From Solobacterium sp. (GTDB lineage: Bacteria > Bacillota_I > Bacilli_A > Erysipelotrichales > Erysipelotrichaceae), in the NCBI GenBank assembly GCA_017430925.1, contig JAFRMA010000003.1:1-43376 (forward strand): a stretch of DNA of 43,376 nucleotides, read 5' to 3'. Below the pieces are notes generated by a model, which saw only the letters and a list, made by a program, of their open reading frames with translations, did not search any database and was not told the DNA's origin. This document shows, piece after piece, positions 33,291-41,439 of this stretch (positions are counted from its first letter, which is position 1; each line of letters opens with the position of its first letter). The translations under genes and the position numbers were made by a program.

Positions 33291-34220
33291 ATGGGAACAG
33301 CTTGTAAACAAGTCATTGCGGATGTTCTTGCAGAAACCGCTCCTAAAGATAAAGATCTGCTCGTTCTGTGCAGTGATTCCCGCGGATCCGGAAGTATCGG
33401 CCCGTTCTACGATAAATTTCCTGCACAGGCAATCGAAGTCGGGATTGCTGAACAAAATCTGGTATCCATATCTGCAGGTCTGGCATCCTGCGGCAAACAT
33501 CCTTACGCAATATCTCCGGCATCCTTCTTATCCACAAGAAGCATTGAACAGATCAAGGTAGATGTCTGCTATTCCAAAACAAACGTAAAACTGATTGGTA
33601 TCAGCGGTGGTGTAAGCTATGGTGCCCTGGGTATGAGTCATCATGCCTGCCAGGATATCGCCATGGTCAGCTGCATTCCCAATATCCGTGTCTATATTCC
33701 AAGTGATCAGTATCTGACAAGATTCATGATGGAAAAACTGGTTAAGGATCAGGAAGCCGCATATGTCCGTGTATCCAGAAATGCTACGGAAGATGTCTAT
33801 ACACCGGAAACAAAGTTTGAATTTGATAAAGCAGTCCTGGTAAAAGACGGTACAGACGCAACGATCATTGCGGTGGGTGAATTTGTGTCCAGAGCGAAGA
33901 AAGCAGCGGAAATCCTGGCGGAAAAGAACATCAGCGTCCGTGTACTGGATATGTACTGTATCAAACCAATAGACAAAGAAGCAGTTATTAAAGCAGCTCA
34001 GGAAACCGGACATATCGTAACTGTAGAAGAGCATTCCATCATTGGTGGTCTCGGATCCATGGTCAGTACAATTACGGCAGAGAACGCTCCCTGCAAAGTA
34101 AAAGTATTAGGTCTTCCGGATGCTGAATTAATCTGCGGTACACAGGAAGAAATCTTCGAACATGAAGGTCTGACACCGGAAGGTATCGCATCTGAAGTAG
34201 AAAAACTGATTGGTAAATAA
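33291..34220 (+). CDS. Transketolase, C-terminal (pyrimidine-binding) subunit
   Basis: A 309-residue partner with the catalytic Glu in VGIAEQNLVSISAGLA, then the STRSIEQIK and SYGALGMSHHACQDIA segments and the C-terminal transketolase domain (DATIIAVGEFVSRA, VRVLDMYCIKPID, HIVTVEEHSIIGGLGS). Its ATG begins one base after the stop of the N-terminal subunit, so equal synthesis by coupling is likely. Split transketolases are known in several bacteria and archaea and in the D-apiose pathway. Confidence 0.9.
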   Translation: MGTACKQVIADVLAETAPKDKDLLVLCSDSRGSGSIGPFYDKFPAQAIEVGIAEQNLVSISAGLASCGKHPYAISPASFLSTRSIEQIKVDVCYSKTNVKLIGISGGVSYGALGMSHHACQDIAMVSCIPNIRVYIPSDQYLTRFMMEKLVKDQEAAYVRVSRNATEDVYTPETKFEFDKAVLVKDGTDATIIAVGEFVSRAKKAAEILAEKNISVRVLDMYCIKPIDKEAVIKAAQETGHIVTVEEHSIIGGLGSMVSTITAENAPCKVKVLGLPDAELICGTQEEIFEHEGLTPEGIASEVEKLIGK

Positions 34221-34278
34221 TATCGGACTATTCCTGGGGAACGAATTCCAGGTAGTTATAGGAAAAAGGAGAAAGAAA

Positions 34279-35382
34279 ATGAAAAAGTTTATTAAATCTC
34301 TTCTGACACTGGGCATGGCAGCTTCTCTGGTTGCTTGTTCCAATGGCGGAGCATCAAACTCACCGGCAGCTACAACAGATTCCACAGCTGGAACTGATGC
34401 ACCTGCAGCTGCTAAAGTCGGCGATGAAGGCAGCATTGCTGTTGTTCGTAACATGACAGCTTCTGACCATACAACTCAGTTCTTCAACGGTTGTATCGCA
34501 GAAGGTAACGCATTAGGTTACACAGTTGATACGTATGTATCTGAAGGCGACGATGCCAAGATGCAGGACCTGCTGGATCAGGTAATCAACAAAGATTACA
34601 ACATTATCGTAATCAGCCACGCAAATGAAGGCTACCAGGCTGAATATGTACAGAAAGCTCTTGATGCAGGTAAGTATGTTGTCTGCTTCGACTGCAACGG
34701 CGAACATGTTCCGGGCGTAACCTATACATCTCAGGGTGATATCACAATGACAACAAAGGCTCTGCAGGCTGTTACTGACAAACTGAAGGAATGCGGCGGC
34801 GCAGAACCTCATCCGTTAGCTGAATACAACACTCTCGGTATGATCATTCCGTTTGATCTCCGTGGTGAAGAAAACCAGAAATGGGCTGACGAAGGCAAGA
34901 TTGAACTGCGTCTCTGCCCGGCTGACTTCAACGATGGTTATAACTCCATTTACAACCATGTAACAAAGATGCTGACAGACTATCCGGATACACCGGTAGG
35001 TATCTTCCTCTGTGCATGCGGCGGTGCTGTTTGTACAGGTGCTCAGGATGCAATCAACGCTCTTGGAAGAAATGAAGATGTATGGTTCGCAGGTATTGAT
35101 ATCTCCAACGAAGTTATCGAACTCATTCAGAGCCAGGAGAACTTCCTTGGTGTAGCTTGCTGCGACCCGTATGTAGTTGGTGTTATCGATGTTCGTATCG
35201 CTGTTCTGAATCAGCATGGCACAGAGACTCCGGAAGTATTTGCTTGTGAAAACGTATTCGTTGGTAAAGAAGATGTTTCCAGCAGCTCTAACATGATGAA
35301 CCTTGCTAAGCCTGGCTTCGGTGATTCTTCTGACTTCAAAGAAGGCATCATTGAAGAACTCCGCGCAAAATACGCTCAGTAA
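34279..35382 (+). CDS. Sugar ABC transporter substrate-binding lipoprotein
   Basis: A 367-residue lipoprotein with lipobox LVAC (Cys20), then a Ser/Ala/Thr/Asp-rich spacer to about residue 55, and a two-lobed RbsB-like domain (NIIVISHANEG, YVVCFDCNGEH, VWFAGIDISNE). It should deliver a monosaccharide or small sugar derivative to the permease. The open frame extends 23 codons upstream, but AAAGGAG before the ATG at 34279 and the signal peptide fix the start. Codon choice is more uniform than in neighbours, as expected for a highly expressed gene. A very stable hairpin follows the stop. Confidence 0.93.
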   Translation: MKKFIKSLLTLGMAASLVACSNGGASNSPAATTDSTAGTDAPAAAKVGDEGSIAVVRNMTASDHTTQFFNGCIAEGNALGYTVDTYVSEGDDAKMQDLLDQVINKDYNIIVISHANEGYQAEYVQKALDAGKYVVCFDCNGEHVPGVTYTSQGDITMTTKALQAVTDKLKECGGAEPHPLAEYNTLGMIIPFDLRGEENQKWADEGKIELRLCPADFNDGYNSIYNHVTKMLTDYPDTPVGIFLCACGGAVCTGAQDAINALGRNEDVWFAGIDISNEVIELIQSQENFLGVACCDPYVVGVIDVRIAVLNQHGTETPEVFACENVFVGKEDVSSSSNMMNLAKPGFGDSSDFKEGIIEELRAKYAQ

Positions 35383-35410
35383 GAAAATATTTGTAGTAAA
35401 GCATAAAATC

Positions 35411-35444
35411 TGTATCGCTGCTGCAGAAATGCAGCAGCGATACA
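35411..35444 (+). promoter_or_regulatory. Strong intercistronic hairpin after the binding-protein gene
   Basis: A perfect 15-bp stem, TGTATCGCTGCTGCA with its complement, closed by a GAAA tetraloop. It lacks a T run, so it more likely protects the 3' end of the upstream mRNA or limits readthrough than terminates completely. Confidence 0.75.
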
Positions 35445-35506
35445 TCTCTTAGTTAAACTTGCCGGATTAATCAGGCAATGAGAAAGAAAAAAGGAATGGT
35501 GGCGTG

Positions 35507-37033
35507 ATGGAAAAACACATTATTGAAATGAAAAACATCGGCGTAGAATTTCCTGGTGTCAAAGCTTTAAAAGGTGTTGATCTGATAATTGAAAGTCAGA
35601 AGGTAACTGCCTTAATCGGGGCTAACGGTGCCGGCAAATCTACATTGATGAAAGTTTTGTCCGGAGTGTATAACCACTACACCGGGCAAATCACAATTGA
35701 CGGCGAAGATGTTGAGATCCGCGAACCGAACACTGCCAAACATTTGGGAATAGAAACCGTATATCAGGAAGTAGATACGGCTTTGGAGCCGAATCTGTCT
35801 GTAGCGGAAAACATCATGGTCGATTATCTGGTAAATGGACTTGGGAAAAAACAGTTCTTTAACTGGAACTATATCTATAAAACATCACAGGATATCCTGG
35901 ATAAACTGGGACTGACAGATATCGATAATCGCCAGCTGGTTGGAACAATGCCTTTGGCAAAAAAACAAATGGTTGTTATTGCACGTGCGGTACTTCGTGA
36001 TTGTCGTTTCCTGGTTCTGGATGAACCTACAGCAGCTCTTTCGGAAGCAGAAACAGAACACTTGTTTGAAATTGTACGCGATCTTAAGAATAACAGAGGT
36101 GTTGGCGTAATCTTTATCTCACACCGATTGAATGAGCTCTTTGAGATCTGTGACACTCTTACCGTACTGCGTGACGGCAACCTGGTCCTGGCAGATCAGC
36201 CTTTGACCAAGGAAACAACGATCAATGACATTGTCCAGTATATGCTTGGTGAAACATACGATAAGGTATTGGACAGAAGCGGAAGAACGATCGGTGAGAA
36301 AGTACTGGAAGTTGAAGGACTGACAGAATTCACCGGTAAGTGTAAGGATTGCTCGTTCTATGTACGGTCTGGTGAAATTGTAGGTATTTCCGGTCTTGTA
36401 GGCGCAGGGAAAACAGAAATGCTGAAGACGCTCTATGCGGCACTTCCTGTTTCTTCCGGAACAGTCAAGGTACATGGTAAGGAAATCAGTCCGAGAATTC
36501 CTGCAGATGCTGTAAAAGCCGGTATCTGTATGATTCCTGAAGAACGACGTAAAGAGGGTCTTGAACTGACCATGAGTGTTGCTTATAACCTTTCCATGGC
36601 TACGCTTGACAAATATTCCGCTAATCCTCTGAAATTTCTGGATAAGAAACAGGAGCGTATAGATGCGGTGAGCAAGGTTGATCAGCTGCATATCGCTACT
36701 CCGAGTATTGATCAGCAGGTTATGTTCCTGTCCGGCGGTAACCAACAGAAAGTTGTTATCGGTAAATGGATCGGGTCTGATGCGGATGTGTTTATCTTTG
36801 ATGAACCGACACAGGGTATCGATGTAGGTGCCAAGCAGGAAGTATATAAGCTCTGTATTGATCTTGCCCGTCAGGGAAAAGCAGTGATCTATTGTACCAG
36901 TGAGACTGGTGAGATTCTGTCTTTGACAGATCGTACATATGTTATGTATGACGGACAAATCCAAAAAGAATTCAATACTGCAGAAACAAATGAACAGGAG
37001 ATTCTGGTTTATTCAACGGGAGGAACCAACTAA
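35507..37033 (+). CDS. Sugar ABC transporter ATP-binding protein (RbsA/MglA-like, two cassettes)
   Basis: A 508-residue protein with two nucleotide-binding domains, as usual for monosaccharide transporters. Cassette 1: Walker A GANGAGKST (38-46) and Walker B LVLDEPTAAL; its signature is degenerate (GTMPLAKKQ). Cassette 2: GLVGAGKTE in the Walker A place, signature LSGGNQQK and FIFDEPTQGID. A GTG one codon upstream is the alternative start. AAGGA lies 11 bases before the ATG. It overlaps the permease gene by one base (TAATG), so the two are translationally coupled. Confidence 0.94.
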   Translation: MEKHIIEMKNIGVEFPGVKALKGVDLIIESQKVTALIGANGAGKSTLMKVLSGVYNHYTGQITIDGEDVEIREPNTAKHLGIETVYQEVDTALEPNLSVAENIMVDYLVNGLGKKQFFNWNYIYKTSQDILDKLGLTDIDNRQLVGTMPLAKKQMVVIARAVLRDCRFLVLDEPTAALSEAETEHLFEIVRDLKNNRGVGVIFISHRLNELFEICDTLTVLRDGNLVLADQPLTKETTINDIVQYMLGETYDKVLDRSGRTIGEKVLEVEGLTEFTGKCKDCSFYVRSGEIVGISGLVGAGKTEMLKTLYAALPVSSGTVKVHGKEISPRIPADAVKAGICMIPEERRKEGLELTMSVAYNLSMATLDKYSANPLKFLDKKQERIDAVSKVDQLHIATPSIDQQVMFLSGGNQQKVVIGKWIGSDADVFIFDEPTQGIDVGAKQEVYKLCIDLARQGKAVIYCTSETGEILSLTDRTYVMYDGQIQKEFNTAETNEQEILVYSTGGTN

Positions 37034-38031
37034 TGGAAAAGAAAAGAAAAATGACTGTCCAGAGATTCTTGGGTGAGTGGGGACCTGTAGTTCTGATTCC
37101 TCTCTTATTCGTGATCTTCTCTATTATCGATTCAAAGAGTTATCTGAGCGCCAATAACGTTCTGAATATTCTTCGTGCTACCTGTATTTACCTCGTTGTT
37201 GGTATGGGTTCTACATTCGCGTTCTCCTGCGGCGTCTTCGATCTGTCCGTAGGCTCGGCGGTGACGATCGGCGGTATGCTGTCAATCTCACTTCAAGCCT
37301 GGTTTGGTATCCCGTGGTTCATCTCGATCCTGCTGGTTGTCTGTGCCGGATGTCTGATTGGTATTATTAACTCCATGCTTGTCTTGAAGTTCAACATCAA
37401 TGGTATGTTGGCAACATTATCCATGCAGTTTATTCTGAACGGTGTCGCGTTAACATACTCTGCAGGCCAGGTTGTTACAGCCACAAAGGCGAATCGTCCC
37501 GGTCAGATTATTCAGGGTACTGTACCGGATGTCTTCTGGAATCTTGGTAAAGCGCCGTGGATCATCATCTTCGCATTCCTCTGCGTATTAATTGTATTCG
37601 TCTTCCAGAACTTTGTTAAACACGGAAGATATCTGTATATGGTTGGTGAGAATGCTGAAGCCGCAAGACTTTCCGGTATCAATGTCAATGCTTACAGAAC
37701 ATTCGCCTTCATCATGACTGGTGTATTCGCCTGCCTGGGCGGTATGATCATGGCGGCTCGTAACGGATCTGTTGCGACCAATGCCGGTGGTTCTTACCTG
37801 ATGCCTGCAATTGCTGCCGTAAATATCGGACGTACTGTAGCAGGTATCAATAAGCCTAACGCTCTCGGTACATTTGTCGGTGTCCTGCTATGGGTCATTC
37901 TTGACAATGGTCTGATCATGGTTGGTGTTCCTTACTACATGGTTGATATTGCCAAGGGTATCGTACTGTTGCTGGCAATGATGGTCACAAGCTACCAGCC
38001 CACAGGGAAAAAGCTTGGCAAGAAAAAATAG
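37033..38031 (+). CDS. Sugar ABC transporter permease (RbsC-like)
   Basis: A 332-residue inner-membrane permease of the BPD_transp_2 family with about nine to ten helices. The family markers FAFSCGVFDLSVGSAV, MVGENAEAARLSGINV and the ARNGSVATNAGGSYLMPAIAAV stretch are present. It forms the channel for the lipoprotein and ATPase encoded upstream. The start codon overlaps the stop of the ATPase gene. It is followed after 21 bases by the isomerase-like gene, and the substrate should be the sugar the isomerase and kinase process. Confidence 0.94.
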   Translation: MEKKRKMTVQRFLGEWGPVVLIPLLFVIFSIIDSKSYLSANNVLNILRATCIYLVVGMGSTFAFSCGVFDLSVGSAVTIGGMLSISLQAWFGIPWFISILLVVCAGCLIGIINSMLVLKFNINGMLATLSMQFILNGVALTYSAGQVVTATKANRPGQIIQGTVPDVFWNLGKAPWIIIFAFLCVLIVFVFQNFVKHGRYLYMVGENAEAARLSGINVNAYRTFAFIMTGVFACLGGMIMAARNGSVATNAGGSYLMPAIAAVNIGRTVAGINKPNALGTFVGVLLWVILDNGLIMVGVPYYMVDIAKGIVLLLAMMVTSYQPTGKKLGKKK

Positions 38032-38052
38032 TATTAAAGAAGGAGAATAGAA

Positions 38053-39464
38053 ATGGCTAAACAGACATTTGGTGTAATTGTATCGACAAGAAGCTTCTTC
38101 CCCTCCAGTCTGGTTAAAGGCGCTCGTGAAGGTATTGTAAAAGTACTGGAAAAACTGGGACATGACTATGTCATGGTCGGAGAAAATGATACGGAATACG
38201 GTGCTGTACTGACCTATGATGAGGCCAAGACATGTGCAAAGCTGTTCCGTGAACACCAGGATGAGATCTCCGGTATCATCGTCGTCCTGCCGAACTTCGG
38301 TGAGGAACTCGGTATTGCGGAAGCGATCTCTCTATCCAAATTGAATGTACCGATCCTGATCCAGGCTTGTGATGATGACTTTGACCAGTTGGATATGGCG
38401 CATAGAAGAGATGCTTTCTGCGGTAAGATCTCCCTCTGTAATAACCTCTATCAGAGAAATATCCCGTTCACTCTGACAAAGACACATACCTGCAGACTCG
38501 ACAGCGCTGATTTTGAAGAAGATGTCAAGAAGTTTGCGGCAGTATGTAACGTGGTAAAGGGTATTCGTTCTGCACGTATTGCGATGCTTGGCGCACGTCC
38601 TGTTGCGTTCAACACTGTGCGTTTCTCTGAAAGATCCTGCAGAAGTATGGTATTGCGATCCAGACTGTTGATTTCAGCGAAGTAATCTTTGAAGCGATGA
38701 AATATGCGGATGAAGAAAAGGTCGCTGCAAAAGTACAGGAAATCCGTGAATACGGTGATGTTGCTCCGTTTATCACTGATGATCTGCTGGTTAAGCAGGC
38801 AAAACTGTGTCTGGCAATCGAAGAACAGGTTGAGAAGTATCAGTGCTGCGCAAGTACGGTACAGTGCTGGGACAGCGTAGAGAACAACTATGGTTGTGCA
38901 ACATGTCTCGCAATGAGCATGATGGGTGATAAGGGCAAACCTTCTGCATGTGAAAGTGATATTACAGGTGCGGTTTCCATGCTGGCATCCTATCTGGCAA
39001 CAGATACAGCTCCTGCCCTGATGGATTGGAACAACAATATCCGTGAGAATAGAAATAAATGTATCTGTCTGCACTGCAGCAACTTCCCGAAGAGTTTCTT
39101 CCAGAAGGATAACATTGAGATTGAATGTCTTGATGTCTTAGGAAGTACTTTAGGAAAACCGAACTGCTTCGGAGCATGTAAGGGTCAGGTAGCCGGAGGC
39201 GATATGACGTTCTTCCGTGTGACAACCGATGATCAGAAAGGTGTCATGAGAGCCTATGTCGGTGAAGGCAGCTTTGAAGATGAGACTGTAGAAACTAAGG
39301 GCGGCGTCGCGAATTGCTATGTTGAGGGTCTGCAGGATCTGCTGAAGTACATCTGCAAGAACGGATTTGAACACCATGTGTGCTTTGTCCGCGGACATGT
39401 CGCAGATATTCTCGAAGAAGCATTCACTACATACCTTGGTGTAGAAGTATATCGTCATAACTAA
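38053..39464 (+). pseudogene. L-fucose/L-arabinose isomerase-family gene with a single-base frameshift
   Basis: Two frames together make a full-length protein of about 470 residues of the L-fucose/L-arabinose isomerase family. The first (38053-38685) reads to ARPVAFNTVRFSE and then runs off in a wrong frame to a stop. The correct continuation (KILQKYGIAIQTVDFSEVIF, then into 38697-39464) is in the -1 frame. The break is at the GAAAG of 38629-38633, where one more A would restore the frame. The second part has the conserved CWDSVE, the SACESDITG acidic metal-binding-type block and LHCSNFP. It is probably the aldose-ketose isomerase of the pathway. The frameshift may be a real mutation or an assembly error; a slippery heptamer is not obvious. 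Confidence 0.82.
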
Positions 39465-39487
39465 AACAAAATTTGTCAAATAAACTA

Positions 39488-39524
39488 CACCCTGAAAGCC
39501 GGATACACTTTCAGGGTGTTTTTT
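39488..39524 (+). terminator. Intrinsic terminator of the transporter-isomerase operon
   Basis: Perfect 11-bp stem CACCCTGAAAG/CTTTCAGGGTG with a 9-base loop, followed by TTTTTT, 23 bases past the isomerase stop. Confidence 0.9.
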
Positions 39525-39852
39525 AATGAGAAATACTGCCTGACCTGGAATATGTAACGTAAAGGGAATTTGGGCGGATGAAGATTGAGAAATTCTGCGG
39601 GTTGGAAAATACATATATTTCCGCTGAGAAAGTGCAAAGGTCTATTCTTGATGATTTACGATACTTTGATAACGAAGAAATCAATCGCCCAACTGTTGGG
39701 GGGTACTTCAGTTTGGTACTTTTCCTGTTTTTTGCTATAATACAACACGAAAGAATATTACATAATATTTTTGCGTAGTAATCGTTCTGTTTCACAAACA
39801 TATACAAGTATTCATATACAAAACAGCAGACTTTGGCGAATCGAGGTACAGT
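39525..39852. other. Intergenic stretch with no convincing gene
   Basis: About 330 bases between the operon terminator and the next gene. A 66-codon frame (39578-39778) is present, but its upstream sequence is not a good ribosome binding site and its end lies across the promoter at 39713-39741. Apart from that promoter, I see no repeat or structured RNA here. Confidence 0.5.
39713..39741 (+). promoter_or_regulatory. Sigma-A-type promoter of the GtrII-like gene pair
   Basis: TTGGTA (39713-39718), a 17-base spacer and a consensus TATAAT (39736-39741). It implies a 5' leader of about 105 bases before the ATG at 39853. Confidence 0.7.
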
Positions 39853-41439
39853 ATGAACACAATAAATAACAGGAAAGATCTGATGTTGTCTGTTTTGACA
39901 GCAGTTTTTTTTATCGGTCTTGCCGCACATGGTTTCTTTGCTTCAAATCTTATATACTCCGGAGACGCACTTGCTGAAGTATATATGAGTGAATCCTGGG
40001 GGCGTCATTTTATCTCTTTGGGCAGGTATATGACACCTGTTATCGATCGTATTTTCGGATGTTCATTCGCAGCTAACTGGAGTGCGGTGATCATCGGGTT
40101 CCTGATGATTTCATTGTCTGTATATTTTGTCTGCAGAGTCTTTCAAATCTCAGAGAAAGAGAAGATTATCCTGGTTGGCGGTATTTTTGTCACAAACAAA
40201 ACCGTTATCACATTAGTTCTTAATTATTCCCATCTTATCGTTCCGTATTCTTGTTCACTGCTCTTATCCGTTATATCCTTCTGGTTCTGGCATCAGGCTG
40301 CAGTGGATAAGATAAACAAGAAGAGTATTGTGATCAGTGTAATATCACTGTTTGTGTCTCTGGGAATTTATCAGGCTTTCTTTCCAGTTACTGTTTCTCT
40401 GATAATCATAGATCTACTTGTTGAGACAACGGATAAAAAAGATGTACGGACCATTGTAAAAAAAGGATTTATCGGGGCAGGGATAGTATTAACTGCAGGT
40501 ATTCTTTACGCATGTTCGTTACCACTTGTATCTGCGGTAACAAACGTTCCTCTGGAAACGGGATCCTATCACTCGCTTGATGGTGTATTCAGCGGTGAAT
40601 CACTTCCCGGCAGGTTAATATACGCATATGCTGTACCTGTATTACAGCTCACATTAAGTTCCTATTCTGTTTACTCTACATTACTTATTTCCGTAGTCAA
40701 TTTATGCCTCGGTATCCTGTTTGTTTATACATTAGTAAGAAAGACTCGGAATAATCATTTATCTGCAGGAAATTATCTGCTTACTTTTATGCTGGTGCTG
40801 ATACTCCCGCTTGCGATGGGATCCATACGTATTCTTACAGGAACAGTCTATGATCTCATGGTGTTTTCTGTCTGGATGTTCTATCTTTTGCCGTTGGTTT
40901 TTCTGCCGGATACATCATGGATAAAAAGGATGATTTACGTTTTGATCATCTTTGTAATTTACAGTAATTGTCAGTCCGCAAACGCTGTATATGCGAAGAG
41001 GGTATCAGATGATAAAAGCACGTTTGCTGTGATGAATAATATCAGTTATGACCTTGAACGGACAGAAGGTTATGTAGCCGGAGAGACTCCTGTTTTCTTC
41101 GTCGGACAGTTATCGGATCAGTTTATTCCTGTGGGGACAACCTATGATTATTCCAGAATCTTTCAGAATGATCTTCGTACAGAACAGGGGATGACAGACA
41201 TAGATTTTTATCGGGTGTCTAACGGAAACTTGGGAATCGTAACGTATGAAAACAAATACGGGCCATACTTTAACTGGTATTTTCAAAAAGAAGTAAATTT
41301 GATCAAGAGCGGGAATTATGCCAAACTGATGGAATTATATGAATATTATGATGATATGACTTCCGGAATGCCGGTATATCCCAAAGAAGGTTATATCCGG
41401 TGGGTTGATGATGTACTGGTCATAAGAGTAGGTGAATAA
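39853..41439 (+). CDS. GtrII-like membrane glucosyltransferase-family protein
   Basis: A 528-residue integral membrane protein with about ten to eleven predicted helices. It resembles the glucosyl transferase GtrII family, which transfers glucosyl groups from a lipid carrier to surface polysaccharide. The N-terminal part has the typical GDALAEVYMSESWGRHFISLGRYM loop with acidic residues, and later NYSHLIVPYS and GIYQAFFPV. The C terminus is a soluble domain of about 120 residues. It is followed with no gap by a second large membrane protein, so the two form an operon that probably decorates a surface glycan. The donor and acceptor are unknown. Confidence 0.75.
   Translation: MNTINNRKDLMLSVLTAVFFIGLAAHGFFASNLIYSGDALAEVYMSESWGRHFISLGRYMTPVIDRIFGCSFAANWSAVIIGFLMISLSVYFVCRVFQISEKEKIILVGGIFVTNKTVITLVLNYSHLIVPYSCSLLLSVISFWFWHQAAVDKINKKSIVISVISLFVSLGIYQAFFPVTVSLIIIDLLVETTDKKDVRTIVKKGFIGAGIVLTAGILYACSLPLVSAVTNVPLETGSYHSLDGVFSGESLPGRLIYAYAVPVLQLTLSSYSVYSTLLISVVNLCLGILFVYTLVRKTRNNHLSAGNYLLTFMLVLILPLAMGSIRILTGTVYDLMVFSVWMFYLLPLVFLPDTSWIKRMIYVLIIFVIYSNCQSANAVYAKRVSDDKSTFAVMNNISYDLERTEGYVAGETPVFFVGQLSDQFIPVGTTYDYSRIFQNDLRTEQGMTDIDFYRVSNGNLGIVTYENKYGPYFNWYFQKEVNLIKSGNYAKLMELYEYYDDMTSGMPVYPKEGYIRWVDDVLVIRVGE

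Noticed and set aside
36119-36964. A 281-codon reverse frame inside the transporter ATPase gene
   Set aside because: It is the antisense shadow of a clearly coding region and has no recognisable protein features.
38629-38640. Programmed -1 ribosomal frameshifting in the isomerase gene
   Set aside because: No slippery heptamer of the X XXY YYZ type and no evident stimulatory hairpin, so mutation or sequencing error is more likely.
39578-39778. A 66-codon plus-strand frame between the isomerase and GtrII-like genes
   Set aside because: Poor ribosome binding site, no recognisable domain, and its end crosses a strong promoter for the next gene.
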